64,000 nt of DNA. Source: DATKRB01 sp036501425. Its GTDB lineage: Bacteria > Actinomycetota > Acidimicrobiia > Acidimicrobiales > RAAP-2. Where the stretch lies: the NCBI GenBank assembly GCA_036501425.1, contig DASYAI010000041.1, positions 1 to 64,000 on the forward strand, given 5' to 3'. Under the pieces are notes generated by a model. The model searched no databases. It was not told where the DNA came from and was given only the letters and a program-made list of their open reading frames with translations. Position 1 is the first letter of the stretch, and each line of letters begins with the position of its first letter. This document shows positions 15,436-26,872 of this stretch, piece after piece. Both the position numbers and the translations under genes were made by a program.

Positions 15436-16458
15436 TCACGACCGGGCCCCCACGATGTGGGCCAGATCCACCAGCCGGTTCGAATAGCCCCATTCGTTGT
15501 CGTACCATCCCTGCACCTTCACAAGGGTCGACTTGCTGTCGATAGGCTGCACCATCGTCAGGCCGGCGTCAAAAGTGCACGAGGCCGCACTCCCGACGAT
15601 GTCCGACGAGACGACCGGGTCCTCGGTGTACTCGAGCACCCGGTGGAGGGGCCCGGCGGCCGCCGCGGCGGCGAACGCGCCGTTCAGGTCGTCGACCCCC
15701 GGGGTGCCCACGAGCACGGCGGTGAAGTCGGTGATGGACCCGGCCGGCACCGGGACCCGGAGCGAGGTGCCGTCGAGCTTCCCCTTCATCTGGTCGAGCA
15801 CCAGGCTCGTCGCCCGGGCGGCGCCGGTCGAGGCGGGGACGATGTTGATGGCGGCGGCCCGGGCCCTCCGCAGGTCCTTGTGGGCCAGGTCGAGCAGGTT
15901 CTGGTCGTTGGTGTAGGCGTGGACCGTCGTCATGAGGCCGCTGATGATGCCGAATTGCTGGTCGAGCACGTGCACCATGGGCACGAAGCAGTTGGTCGTG
16001 CACGAGGCGTTGGAGATCACCACGTGGGTGTCGGGATCAAACTCGGTGTCGTTCACCCCGACCACGAAGGTGGCGTCGGCGTCGGGCGAGGGCGCCGAGA
16101 TGATCACCCGGGACGCCCCGCCCTTCAGGTGGGCCGCCGCCTCGCCGCGGCTGGTGAACCGCCCGGTCGACTCGACCACCACCTCGACCCCCAGGTCGGC
16201 CCAGGGCAGGGCGGCCGGCTCACGCTCGGCCAGCACCCGGATGCGGCGATCGCCCACCACGATGTGGTCCCCGTCCACCGCAACCTCGACGCCCAGCCGG
16301 CCGTGGGTGGAGTCGTAGCGCAGCAGGTGGGCGTTGGTGGCGGGCGAGGTGAGGTCGTTGACGGCGACCACGTCGACGTCGGCCCCGCTGGCCAGCACGG
16401 CGCGGACGAAGTTTCGGCCGATCCTGCCGAAGCCGTTGATCCCTACCCGGACGCTCAT
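15436..16458 (-). CDS. gap: Glyceraldehyde-3-phosphate dehydrogenase (type I)
   Basis: 340 residues. It oxidises glyceraldehyde 3-phosphate to 1,3-bisphosphoglycerate with NAD+. Seen: Rossmann start GINGFGRIGRNFVRA, catalytic Cys in SNASCTTNCFVP, substrate loop STGAARATS, and the C-terminal WYDNEWGYSNRLVD. The ATG at 16458 is preceded by a very strong GGAGGAGGA ribosome site. yvcK ends only 30 bases upstream, leaving no room for whiA, which usually sits between the two. Confidence 0.97.
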   Translation of the reverse strand: MSVRVGINGFGRIGRNFVRAVLASGADVDVVAVNDLTSPATNAHLLRYDSTHGRLGVEVAVDGDHIVVGDRRIRVLAEREPAALPWADLGVEVVVESTGRFTSRGEAAAHLKGGASRVIISAPSPDADATFVVGVNDTEFDPDTHVVISNASCTTNCFVPMVHVLDQQFGIISGLMTTVHAYTNDQNLLDLAHKDLRRARAAAINIVPASTGAARATSLVLDQMKGKLDGTSLRVPVPAGSITDFTAVLVGTPGVDDLNGAFAAAAAAGPLHRVLEYTEDPVVSSDIVGSAASCTFDAGLTMVQPIDSKSTLVKVQGWYDNEWGYSNRLVDLAHIVGARS

Positions 16459-16488
16459 GTTCGTCCTCCTCCGTTCACCGACGGCTGC

Positions 16489-17403
16489 TCATGCCAGCAG
16501 ACCGGACAGGGCTTGCGCCAGTCGCGACGGGTCGTGGGCCAGTCCGCTCGGGGTGGCGAGGGGCGCCGCCACCAGCCGCGCCGTCCCGCACGCCGCCCCG
16601 AGGTCCCCGGGGGCCATCCCCGATGCGGGGTCGAAGAGCACCACGTCGACCTCGATCCCGTGCTCGGCCAGCGCGCAGACGTGGCCGGCGACGTCGTAGC
16701 CCGAGGTCTCGGGCTCCTGGGGTCGCAGGTTGCAGACGTAGATCCGCTGGGCCCCGGAGCAGTCGATGGCCTGGGCGATGCCCGGGATGGCGGCGGCCGC
16801 GAGCACGCTCGTGAACAGCGATCCGGGTCCGATCACGATCTGGTCGGCCCGGTCGAGCGCCGCCGACGCCTCGGCCGGGGGCTTGGCGTCGGCCGGGACG
16901 AGGGACACCCGGCGGATGCGACCGGCCGAGGCGACCGCCACCTGGCCCGCCACCTCTCCCCCGTCGGCCTCGGCCTTCAGCACCACCAGCTCGGTGGTCG
17001 CCGGCAGTACCCGTCCGACCGCTCCGAGCATGTGGGCCGCCGCGTCGATGCCACTCACCAGGTCGCCCGCCGCCTCCACCAGCCCGGCCAGCACCAGGTT
17101 GCCGAGCGCGTGGCCGGCCAGCTCTCCCTCGGCGAAGCGATGCTCGAAGGAACGCACGGGGATCGAGTCGGGATCGGCCAACGCGACGAGGCACTTGCGC
17201 ATGTCGCCCAGGGCGACGACGTCGAGCAGCTCGCGCAGCCGGCCGCTGGACCCGCCGTCGTCGGCCACCGACACGATGGCCGTGATCTCTCCCGCGTAGC
17301 GGCGGACCGCCTGCAGGGTAGCGGCGGTGCCGTGCCCGCCTCCGACGGCCACCACCGCCGGCCCCGGGGCGGGGGTCCTCGCCCCGGGCGTCGGCCCGCT
17401 CAC
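16489..17403 (-). CDS. yvcK: YvcK/CofD-like gluconeogenesis factor
   Basis: 304 residues of the YvcK (CofD-like) family, which binds UDP-GlcNAc and links carbon supply to cell-wall synthesis and morphology in Bacillus and mycobacteria. Seen: VVAVGGGHGTAATLQAVRRY, IVSVADDGGSSGRLREL, GDMRKCLVALAD, HALGNLVLAGL, VIGPGSLFTSVL and CNLRPQEPETSGY. It starts with GTG in a GTGA overlap with the rapZ stop. Its context between rapZ and gap is the conserved one, apart from the absent whiA. Confidence 0.95.
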   Translation of the reverse strand: MSGPTPGARTPAPGPAVVAVGGGHGTAATLQAVRRYAGEITAIVSVADDGGSSGRLRELLDVVALGDMRKCLVALADPDSIPVRSFEHRFAEGELAGHALGNLVLAGLVEAAGDLVSGIDAAAHMLGAVGRVLPATTELVVLKAEADGGEVAGQVAVASAGRIRRVSLVPADAKPPAEASAALDRADQIVIGPGSLFTSVLAAAAIPGIAQAIDCSGAQRIYVCNLRPQEPETSGYDVAGHVCALAEHGIEVDVVLFDPASGMAPGDLGAACGTARLVAAPLATPSGLAHDPSRLAQALSGLLA

Positions 17404-18251
17404 CGGTCGACGTCCCGGTGGAAGACGGTGGCCGTCACCCCGTGGAGCCGCATGCGGTCAGCCAGGGCGACTGCCAGGGCCACCGAGCGGTGCCGCCCCC
17501 CGGTGCAGCCCATGGCGACAGTGAGGTAGGACTTGCCCTCACGGACGAACGCCGGCAGCAGGGTACTCAGCAGCTCGTCCACCTTGCCCAGGAACTCCTG
17601 GGTCTCGGTCCGCTGGATCACGAAGTCGCGCACCGGGGCATCGAGGCCGCTCAGGTGCCGCAGCTCGTCGGACCAATAGGGATTGGGGAGGAACCGGCAG
17701 TCGAACAGCAGGTCGACGTCGAGGGGCACCCCGTGCTTGTACCCGAAGCTCAGGATCGAGATCTGGAGGCTGGTGTCGTCGTCGCCCTCCCCGAACATCT
17801 CGAGGATGCGGGTCCGCAGCTGGTTGACGTTGAGGTCGCCGGTGTCGAGCACGATGTCCGCCTCTTCGCGCAGCGCGCTGAGCAGCCGGCGCTCCTCGTC
17901 GATCGCCTGCTGGACCCCCCGGGCCCCCATCGGGTGACGGCGCCGGGTGCCCTCGAAGCGGCGGACCAGCACGTCGTTGGGGGCGTCGAGGAAGAGCAAC
18001 CGGACCCGGCGCCGCGAGCCGCGCAGGACGGCCAGCACCCCCGGGACGTCCTCGAGCTCCCCCCCGCCGCGCCCGATCACCAGAGCCACCCGCTCGGTCT
18101 CGCCACCGGGGTCCCCGACCAGGTCGGCCACCTTGGACACCAGTGCGGGGGGCAGGTTGTCGATGACGTACCAGCCCAGGTCCTCCAAGGACGCGGCCGC
18201 CGTCGACCGGCCGGCGCCCGACAGCCCGGTGACCACCAGGAACTCGCTCAT
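17400..18251 (-). CDS. rapZ: RNase adapter / nucleotide-binding protein RapZ (YvcJ)
   Basis: 283 residues. N-terminal P-loop GLSGAGRSTAAASLED (a G-x-x-G-x-G-[KR]-S/T variant with Arg in place of Lys), DNLPPALV, the VRRFEGTRRRHP segment, and a C-terminal domain with SFGYKHGVP, FDCRFLPNPYW and MGCTGGRHRSVALA. In enteric bacteria RapZ senses GlcN6P; in Gram-positives it is an NTP-binding partner of YvcK. The ATG 18251 start is chosen because it lies just after the uvrC stop and begins at the P-loop strand; the longer open frame would overlap uvrC. Confidence 0.93.
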   Translation of the reverse strand: MSEFLVVTGLSGAGRSTAAASLEDLGWYVIDNLPPALVSKVADLVGDPGGETERVALVIGRGGGELEDVPGVLAVLRGSRRRVRLLFLDAPNDVLVRRFEGTRRRHPMGARGVQQAIDEERRLLSALREEADIVLDTGDLNVNQLRTRILEMFGEGDDDTSLQISILSFGYKHGVPLDVDLLFDCRFLPNPYWSDELRHLSGLDAPVRDFVIQRTETQEFLGKVDELLSTLLPAFVREGKSYLTVAMGCTGGRHRSVALAVALADRMRLHGVTATVFHRDVDR

Positions 18252-18279
18252 CGTGGCCCCGCGTCGCCCGTCTGGCTCA

Positions 18280-20283
18280 TCAGCCTCCATTCTCCCCCAC
18301 CGGGCCCGAAATCGCGCGACCTGCGAGGTGGTGCACGGCGTCGTAGACGTTGTCGGCCACCTGGTCGGGTAGCCAGGGGAGGGCCCGCAGGTCGGCCCGG
18401 CTCAGCGCCTGCACGGCCCGGAGGCCCCCGACCTCGCTCAGCAGGCGCTGTCGGCGGACGGCGCCCAGCCCGGCGATGCCGTCGAGGACGCTCTGGGTCA
18501 TCCGCTTGCCCCGTCGCTCGCGGTGGAACGTGATGGCGAACCGGTGAGCCTCGTCGCGGAGCCGTTGGAGCAGGTAGAGGGCCTCGGATCCCCGGGGGAT
18601 GCGGATCGGGTCGGGCTGACCGGGCCGGTAGACCTCCTCGAACTGCTTGGCCAGCGAGGCGAGCTGGATCCGGTCGGTCAGGCCGAGGGACTCGAGCACC
18701 CGCTGGCCCACCCCGAGCTGGCCCTTGCCGCCGTCGAGGAGCAGGAGCTGGGGCGGGTAGGCGAACCGTCGGGGCACCGGCCGGGCCGGCATCGCCTGGT
18801 CGAGCGGGTTGGACGACGAGACGGCCCGAACCTCCCCCGGCGCCGGCTCGGGCGCCGCCCCGCCCGGCGCCGGCTGCGGCAGCTCCCCGGTGGCCGGTGC
18901 CCGCTCCTCGAGCAGGGCCGAGAGCCGCCGGGTCAGCACCTCCTCCATCGCCGCGTAGTCGTCGTTGCCCGCCACGTGGCGGACGATGAACCGGCGGTAG
19001 TCGGACTTTTTGGCCAGCCCGTCCTCGAAGACCACCATGGAGCCGACGTAGTCGGTGCCCTGCAGGTGGCTCATGTCGTAGCACTCGATGCGGAGGGGCG
19101 CCTCGGGCAGGCCGAGCTGGGCTTGGAGCTCGGTCAGGGCCCGTGACCGGCTGTTGTGGTCGGCGGCCCGCCGCAGCCGGTGCCGGGTCAGGTCCTCGGC
19201 GGCGTTGCGGGTGACCATCTCCTGCAGCGCCCGCTTGGCGCCGCGCTGGGGCACGGCCAGCTCGACCGGCCCGCCGCGCCGGCCCCCCAGCCACTCGCCG
19301 AGCAGCTCCGGGTCGGCCGGGGGTTGGGGGACCAGGACCCGCCGGGGCACCTCGGCGTCGCGCTCGCCGTAGAGCTGCTCGAGCACCCGGCCGACGAACT
19401 CGGGCCCGGTCAGGTCCTCGACCTTGTCGGCGACGAAGCCCTTGCGGCCCACCACCCGGCCGCGCCGCACGTGGAAGACCTGGACCGCCGCCTCGAGCTC
19501 GTCCTCGGCCACCCCGATGACGTCGAGGTCCTCGGGCCGCTCGGAGACCATCTGCTGGGTCTCGGCCGCCTTGCGGACGGCCGCCAGCCGGTCGCGCAGG
19601 CGCGCCGCGCGCTCGAATTCGAGCCCCTCCGCCGCCCGCTGCATCTCGTCCTCGAGGCCCGACACGACGGGCGCCGTGTCGCCGGACAGGAACTGGGTCA
19701 GCTCGTGCACCATGCCCTGGTAACGCTGCTGGTCCACCGCCCCCACGCACGGCCCCGAGCACCGGTCGATGTCGAAGAGGAGGCAGGGCCGCCCCAGGCG
19801 CTGGTGGCGGGTGAACTTGGTGTCCGAGCAGGTCCGCACCGGGAAGCTCCGCAAGAGCAGGTCGAGGGTGTCGCGCAGGGCCCCGACGTGGCCGTAGGGC
19901 CCGAAGTAGCGCACCCCTTTGCGCTTGCGCCCGCGGACCACCGCCGGGCGGGGCCACTCCTCGTTGACCGTGACCGCCAGCCACGGGTAGCTCTTGTCGT
20001 CCTTCAGGCGCACGTTGTACCGGGGCTTGTGCGCCTGGATCAGCGAGTGCTCGAGGATCAGGGCGTCGACCTCGGTCTCCACCACCACCCACTCGACTCG
20101 GTCGGCCTGGGCCACCATCTGGGCGGTGCGGAACGGGAGGACCTGGGCACTCTGCCAGTAGTTGGGCAGCCGGTGGCGGAGCGACTTGGCCTTGCCCACG
20201 TACAGGACGCGGCCGTCGGCATCGAGAAACTGGTAGGAGCCCGGGGCGTCGGGGATGGTGCCGGTGGGCGGGCGTGACCGCAT
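18280..20283 (-). CDS. uvrC: UvrABC excinuclease subunit C
   Basis: 667 residues. It makes the 3' and 5' incisions around a DNA lesion. GIY-YIG nuclease domain (~12-90; GSYQFLDADGRVLYVGKAKS), Cys-rich loop (CLLFDIDRCSGPCVG), UVR motif (~205-240), RNase H-like nuclease domain (~380-580; ECYDMSHLQGTDYVGSMVVF, LLLDGGKGQL, HRFAITFHR) and a tandem helix-hairpin-helix at the end. It carries a Pro/Ala-rich insert of about 45 residues between the two parts of the second nuclease domain, absent from short relatives. ATG 20283 matches the family start. Confidence 0.97.
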   Translation of the reverse strand: MRSRPPTGTIPDAPGSYQFLDADGRVLYVGKAKSLRHRLPNYWQSAQVLPFRTAQMVAQADRVEWVVVETEVDALILEHSLIQAHKPRYNVRLKDDKSYPWLAVTVNEEWPRPAVVRGRKRKGVRYFGPYGHVGALRDTLDLLLRSFPVRTCSDTKFTRHQRLGRPCLLFDIDRCSGPCVGAVDQQRYQGMVHELTQFLSGDTAPVVSGLEDEMQRAAEGLEFERAARLRDRLAAVRKAAETQQMVSERPEDLDVIGVAEDELEAAVQVFHVRRGRVVGRKGFVADKVEDLTGPEFVGRVLEQLYGERDAEVPRRVLVPQPPADPELLGEWLGGRRGGPVELAVPQRGAKRALQEMVTRNAAEDLTRHRLRRAADHNSRSRALTELQAQLGLPEAPLRIECYDMSHLQGTDYVGSMVVFEDGLAKKSDYRRFIVRHVAGNDDYAAMEEVLTRRLSALLEERAPATGELPQPAPGGAAPEPAPGEVRAVSSSNPLDQAMPARPVPRRFAYPPQLLLLDGGKGQLGVGQRVLESLGLTDRIQLASLAKQFEEVYRPGQPDPIRIPRGSEALYLLQRLRDEAHRFAITFHRERRGKRMTQSVLDGIAGLGAVRRQRLLSEVGGLRAVQALSRADLRALPWLPDQVADNVYDAVHHLAGRAISGPVGENGG

Positions 20284-20360
20284 GCATCCACTCTCGCGCC
20301 CGCGGCGCCCGTCCGGCGCGCTGCGACCGCCGGCTGTCCCGACGGGCTCGGGAGTGGCCC

Positions 20361-20395
20361 CTACAACGGCCGCCGTGACGCGGCGGCCGTTGTAG
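20361..20395. promoter_or_regulatory. 15-bp perfect palindrome between uvrC and nadA
   Basis: CTACAACGGCCGCCG, loop TGACG, CGGCGGCCGTTGTAG: every base of the 15-bp arms pairs. It sits 78 bases upstream of the uvrC start and 175 bases upstream of the nadA start, with no T-run on either side. Possible roles are a regulator-binding operator, a leader hairpin in the uvrC or nadA mRNA, or an insertion remnant. I cannot choose among these. Confidence 0.7.
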
Positions 20396-20569
20396 AGATG
20401 GCGGTCACCCTGCTCATCGGCCCGGGGTCGGCCATCGCCGCCTATGCTGGTGGGTGCCGGCCTGGTATCCCGGCGAGCCACCACGTACCGAGGCCGACAA
20501 CCCCGCGGAAGGGCGACCAGGCTGTCCCCGCCGGCCAGATCGGTACTTCCCCACAGGGGGTGCAAGGTC

Positions 20570-21685
20570 ATGATCCGGCTCCAAGGTGCGCTGTCGGAGC
20601 GTTACACCAGTGCGTCGCCCGAGCAGCTGGCCGAGTGGATCGGCGTCGCCAAGGCGACCCTGGGCGAGCGCGTGCTCGTCCTCGGCCACCACTACCAACG
20701 CGACGACGTGATGCGATGGGCCGACGCGAGGGGGGATTCCTTCGGGCTCTCGCGCATCGCCGCGGACCGTCGCGACGCCCAGTTCATCGTGTTCTGCGGG
20801 GTCCACTTCATGGCCGAGTCGGCCGACGTGCTGACCTCCGACGACCAGGTGGTCGTGCTGCCCGACCTGAATGCCGGCTGCTCCATGGCCGACATGGCCG
20901 ACCTCGACTCGGTCGAGGAGGCCTGGGACGCCCTGGCGGAGGTCATCGACATCGACCGCCTGGTGCCGGTGACGTACATGAACTCCTCGGCGGCGCTCAA
21001 GGCGTTCGTCGGACGCCACGGCGGTGCCGTGTGCACCTCCTCCAACGCCCGGGCGGTGCTCGATTGGGCGCTGTCGGAGTCCGCACCCGACGGGGCCCGG
21101 GGCGAGCGGGTCCTGTTCTTCCCCGATCAGCACCTGGGCCGCAACACCGGCTTCCAGCTGGGCTACGGGGCGGAGGACATGCGGGTGTGGAACCCGCGGC
21201 TCGAGCTCGGCGGCCTGGCGGAGGCCGACGTCAAGGCGGCCCGGCTGGTGCTGTGGAAGGGGCACTGCTCGGTCCACCAGCGGTTCCGGCCCGAGCACGT
21301 GGCGGCCTTCCGCCGCGAGCACCCCGACGGCATCGTGCTCGTGCACCCCGAGTGCGCCCACGACGTGGTCGAGCTGGCCGACCAGGTGGGCTCTACCGAT
21401 CACATCATCCGGGCGGTGACCGAGGCCCCTCCGGGGGCGGTGCTCGGGGTCGCCACCGAGATCCACCTGGTGAAGCGGCTGGGGGACGAGCACTCCGACA
21501 AGACGGTGGTGTGCCTCGATCCGTTGGTCTGCCCGTGCTCGACCATGTCGCGCATCGACGCCCCCCACCTCGCCTGGGTGCTCGAGGAGCTGGTGGACGG
21601 GTCGGTCCCCAACCGCATCGCGGTCGACCCCGAGACGGCTCGCTGGGCCCGCGTGGCGCTCGAACGGATGCTCGCCATCACCTGA
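20570..21685 (+). CDS. nadA: Quinolinate synthase A
   Basis: 371 residues. It condenses iminoaspartate with dihydroxyacetone phosphate to quinolinate using a [4Fe-4S] cluster, the second step of de novo NAD synthesis. Seen: VLGHHYQRDDVMRWAD, CGVHFMAESAD, the three cluster Cys in LNAGCSMAD, VHPECAHDVV and PLVCPCSTMS, and FFPDQHLGRNTG. It belongs to the longer NadA form. ATG 20570 follows AAGG at a suitable distance. nadB and nadC, its usual neighbours, are not in the window. It converges on uvrA. Confidence 0.95.
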   Translation: MIRLQGALSERYTSASPEQLAEWIGVAKATLGERVLVLGHHYQRDDVMRWADARGDSFGLSRIAADRRDAQFIVFCGVHFMAESADVLTSDDQVVVLPDLNAGCSMADMADLDSVEEAWDALAEVIDIDRLVPVTYMNSSAALKAFVGRHGGAVCTSSNARAVLDWALSESAPDGARGERVLFFPDQHLGRNTGFQLGYGAEDMRVWNPRLELGGLAEADVKAARLVLWKGHCSVHQRFRPEHVAAFRREHPDGIVLVHPECAHDVVELADQVGSTDHIIRAVTEAPPGAVLGVATEIHLVKRLGDEHSDKTVVCLDPLVCPCSTMSRIDAPHLAWVLEELVDGSVPNRIAVDPETARWARVALERMLAIT

Positions 21686-21698
21686 TCGCCCCGCGGCG

Positions 21699-21728
21699 CA
21701 TCGGCGCGCGGCGCCGGACGCGCCGATG
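21699..21728. terminator. Bidirectional terminator hairpin (nadA/uvrA)
   Basis: A 10-bp perfect stem CATCGGCGCG...CGCGCCGATG with a 10-base loop, filling the 45-base gap between the nadA stop and the uvrA stop. No T-run. Confidence 0.6.
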
Positions 21729-21730
21729 GG

Positions 21731-24577
<2,847 letters not shown>

Positions 24578-24655
24578 CTCAGGAGGATATCGGAGGGTCG
24601 TGACGGTCCGATCCGACGCACCGCCGTCTCGCCGTCAGTCCTCGCCGTCTCGCCG

Positions 24656-26767
24656 TCAGTCCCCGCCGACCTCGACGTCGGGCGCCGGGTCGGGCGCGAC
24701 GACGCCGTCGGCGTCCGTCGACGTGGTTCCCGACCGCAGCCCGAGCAGCTCGTCACGCAGCAGCGCCGCCTCCTCGAAGCGCAGCTCGGCCGCGGCGGCT
24801 TTCATCTCGGATTCCAGCTGGGCCACCAGGCTCTCGACCTCGGCCGGGACCGGCGCGCCGGGCGCCCATCCCCCACCGCCCACCGCCATCCGGGTCCGTA
24901 CCACCCGCCCCGCTCGCCCGGAGCGCACCTCGGCCCGGCTGCGCTTGGCTCCCGAGGCCTGGCCCCCCGAGCCCCGGAGCCGCTCGAGGATGTCGGTGAC
25001 CGCCTTGCGGATGGTCTGGGGATCGATCCCGTTCGCCTCGTTGTACTCGATCTGGCGCTGGCGGCGCCGCTGGGTGACCCCCACCGCCTCGCGCATCGCG
25101 TCGGTGATCGTGTCGGCGTAGAGCACGACCCGTCCCTCCACGTTGCGCGCCGCTCGCCCCATGGTCTGGATCAGCGCCGAGGCTGAGCGGAGGAAACCCT
25201 CCTTGTCGGCGTCGAGGATGGCCACCAGCGACACCTCGGGCAGGTCGAGCCCCTCGCGCAGCAGGTTGATGCCCACCAGCACGTCGATCGAGCCGAGGCG
25301 CAGCTCGCGCAGGATCTCGATCCGGGTGATCGTGTCGACGTCGGAGTGCAGGTACTGGACCCGGACCCCGGCGTCGGCCATGTAGTCGGTCAGGTCCTCA
25401 GCCATCTTTTTGGTGAGGGTGGTCACCAGGACCCGGCCCCCCCGCCCCACGGCGTCGTCGATCCGGGCGAGCAGGTCGTCGACCTGACCGCGGGTGGGCT
25501 GGACCACCACCTCGGGGTCCACCAGGCCGGTCGGTCGGATGACCTGCTCGACCATCTGGGTGGAGTGCTCCTGCTCGAACGGCCCGGGGGTGGCCGACAC
25601 GAAGAGCGCCTGGGGCACCCGCTCGACGAACTCTTCGAAGCGCAACGGCCGGTTGTCGGCCGCCGACGGCAGTCGGAAGCCGTGCTCGATCAGCACGTCC
25701 TTGCGGGACCGGTCCCCGGCGTACTGCCCGTGCAGCTGCGGGAGGGCGACGTGGCTCTCGTCGATCACCACCAGCATGTCCTTGGGGAAGAAGTCCAGCA
25801 GGGTGAACGGCGCCTCGCCCGCCTGGCGCCCGTCGAGGTGGCGGCTGTAGTTCTCGATGCCCGAGCACACGCCCGTCTCGGCCAGCATCTCGAGGTCGTG
25901 CTGGGTCCGCACCCGGAGGCGCTGGGCCTCGAGCAGCTTGCCCTCGGACTCGAGCAGGGCGAGGCGCTCGCGTAGCTCGGTCTCGATGGAGGCGATGGCT
26001 CGCCGGATGGTCTCGTCACCGGCGACGTAGTGGGTAGCGGCGAACACCACGGTCTCCTCGATCTCGTCGCCCATCTCGCCCGTCATCACGTCGAAGGGCA
26101 CGATGCGCTCGATGGTGTCGCCGAACAGCTCGACCCGCAGGGCGGTCTCCTCGTAGGCGGGGTGCACCTCGAGGGTGTCGCCGCGTGCCCGGAAGGTCCC
26201 CCGCACGAGGTTCATGTCGTTGCGGGCGTACTGGAGGTCGACCAGGCGATGGAGGAGCTCGCTGCGGTCCTGCTCGGCCCCGACAGCGAGCGGCAGCATC
26301 CTGGTGCGGTACTCCTCGGGCGAGCCCAGGCCGTAGATGCACGAGACCGACGCCACCACGATCACGTCGCGGCGGGTCAGGAGCGACGCCGTAGTGGCGT
26401 GCCGGAGCCGGTCGATCTCGTCGTTGATCGACGAGTCCTTCTCGATGTACGTGTCGGTGGTCGGGAGGTAGGCCTCGGGTTGGTAGTAGTCGTAGTAGGA
26501 GACGAAGAACTCGACCCGGTTGGCCGGAAAGAGCTCGCGTAGCTCCGAGGAGAGCTGGGCGGCCAGGGACTTGTTGGGCTCGATGATCAGCGTCGGCCGC
26601 TGGAGCGCCTCGACCGTCCAGGCGATGGTCGCCGTCTTGCCGCTGCCGGTGATCCCCCACAGGGTCTGGTAGCGGTCGTGGCGGCGGACCCCGGCGACCA
26701 GTTGCTCGATCGCGGCGGGCTGGTCGCCCGAGGCCTGGAAGGGTGACACGACGGAGAACTCCGGCAT
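24656..26767 (-). CDS. uvrB: UvrABC excinuclease subunit B
   Basis: 703 residues. It is the helicase-like subunit that verifies damage and recruits UvrC. Seen: Walker A WGITGSGKTATIAWT, the damage-probing hairpin region FVSYYDYYQPEAYLP, the DEAD-like VVIDESHVALPQ, helicase motifs SATPGPFE and LVGINLLREGLDLPE, and MGRAARN. A C-terminal UVR motif (~645-680; LESEMKAAAAELRFEEAALL) contacts UvrC. ATG 26767 has AAGGG just upstream. It is divergent from the AftD-like gene, with 105 bases between starts. Confidence 0.97.
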   Translation of the reverse strand: MPEFSVVSPFQASGDQPAAIEQLVAGVRRHDRYQTLWGITGSGKTATIAWTVEALQRPTLIIEPNKSLAAQLSSELRELFPANRVEFFVSYYDYYQPEAYLPTTDTYIEKDSSINDEIDRLRHATTASLLTRRDVIVVASVSCIYGLGSPEEYRTRMLPLAVGAEQDRSELLHRLVDLQYARNDMNLVRGTFRARGDTLEVHPAYEETALRVELFGDTIERIVPFDVMTGEMGDEIEETVVFAATHYVAGDETIRRAIASIETELRERLALLESEGKLLEAQRLRVRTQHDLEMLAETGVCSGIENYSRHLDGRQAGEAPFTLLDFFPKDMLVVIDESHVALPQLHGQYAGDRSRKDVLIEHGFRLPSAADNRPLRFEEFVERVPQALFVSATPGPFEQEHSTQMVEQVIRPTGLVDPEVVVQPTRGQVDDLLARIDDAVGRGGRVLVTTLTKKMAEDLTDYMADAGVRVQYLHSDVDTITRIEILRELRLGSIDVLVGINLLREGLDLPEVSLVAILDADKEGFLRSASALIQTMGRAARNVEGRVVLYADTITDAMREAVGVTQRRRQRQIEYNEANGIDPQTIRKAVTDILERLRGSGGQASGAKRSRAEVRSGRAGRVVRTRMAVGGGGWAPGAPVPAEVESLVAQLESEMKAAAAELRFEEAALLRDELLGLRSGTTSTDADGVVAPDPAPDVEVGGD

Positions 26768-26872
26768 CCCTTCGATGGTACCGGGCCGGGTCGGTGGGCC
26801 CGCGGCCGGGGTGACGGCCTGCCCCGGTGGGCGGGGAGGCGCTGGGTATGCTTCGCAACCGGTTCAGGACCC

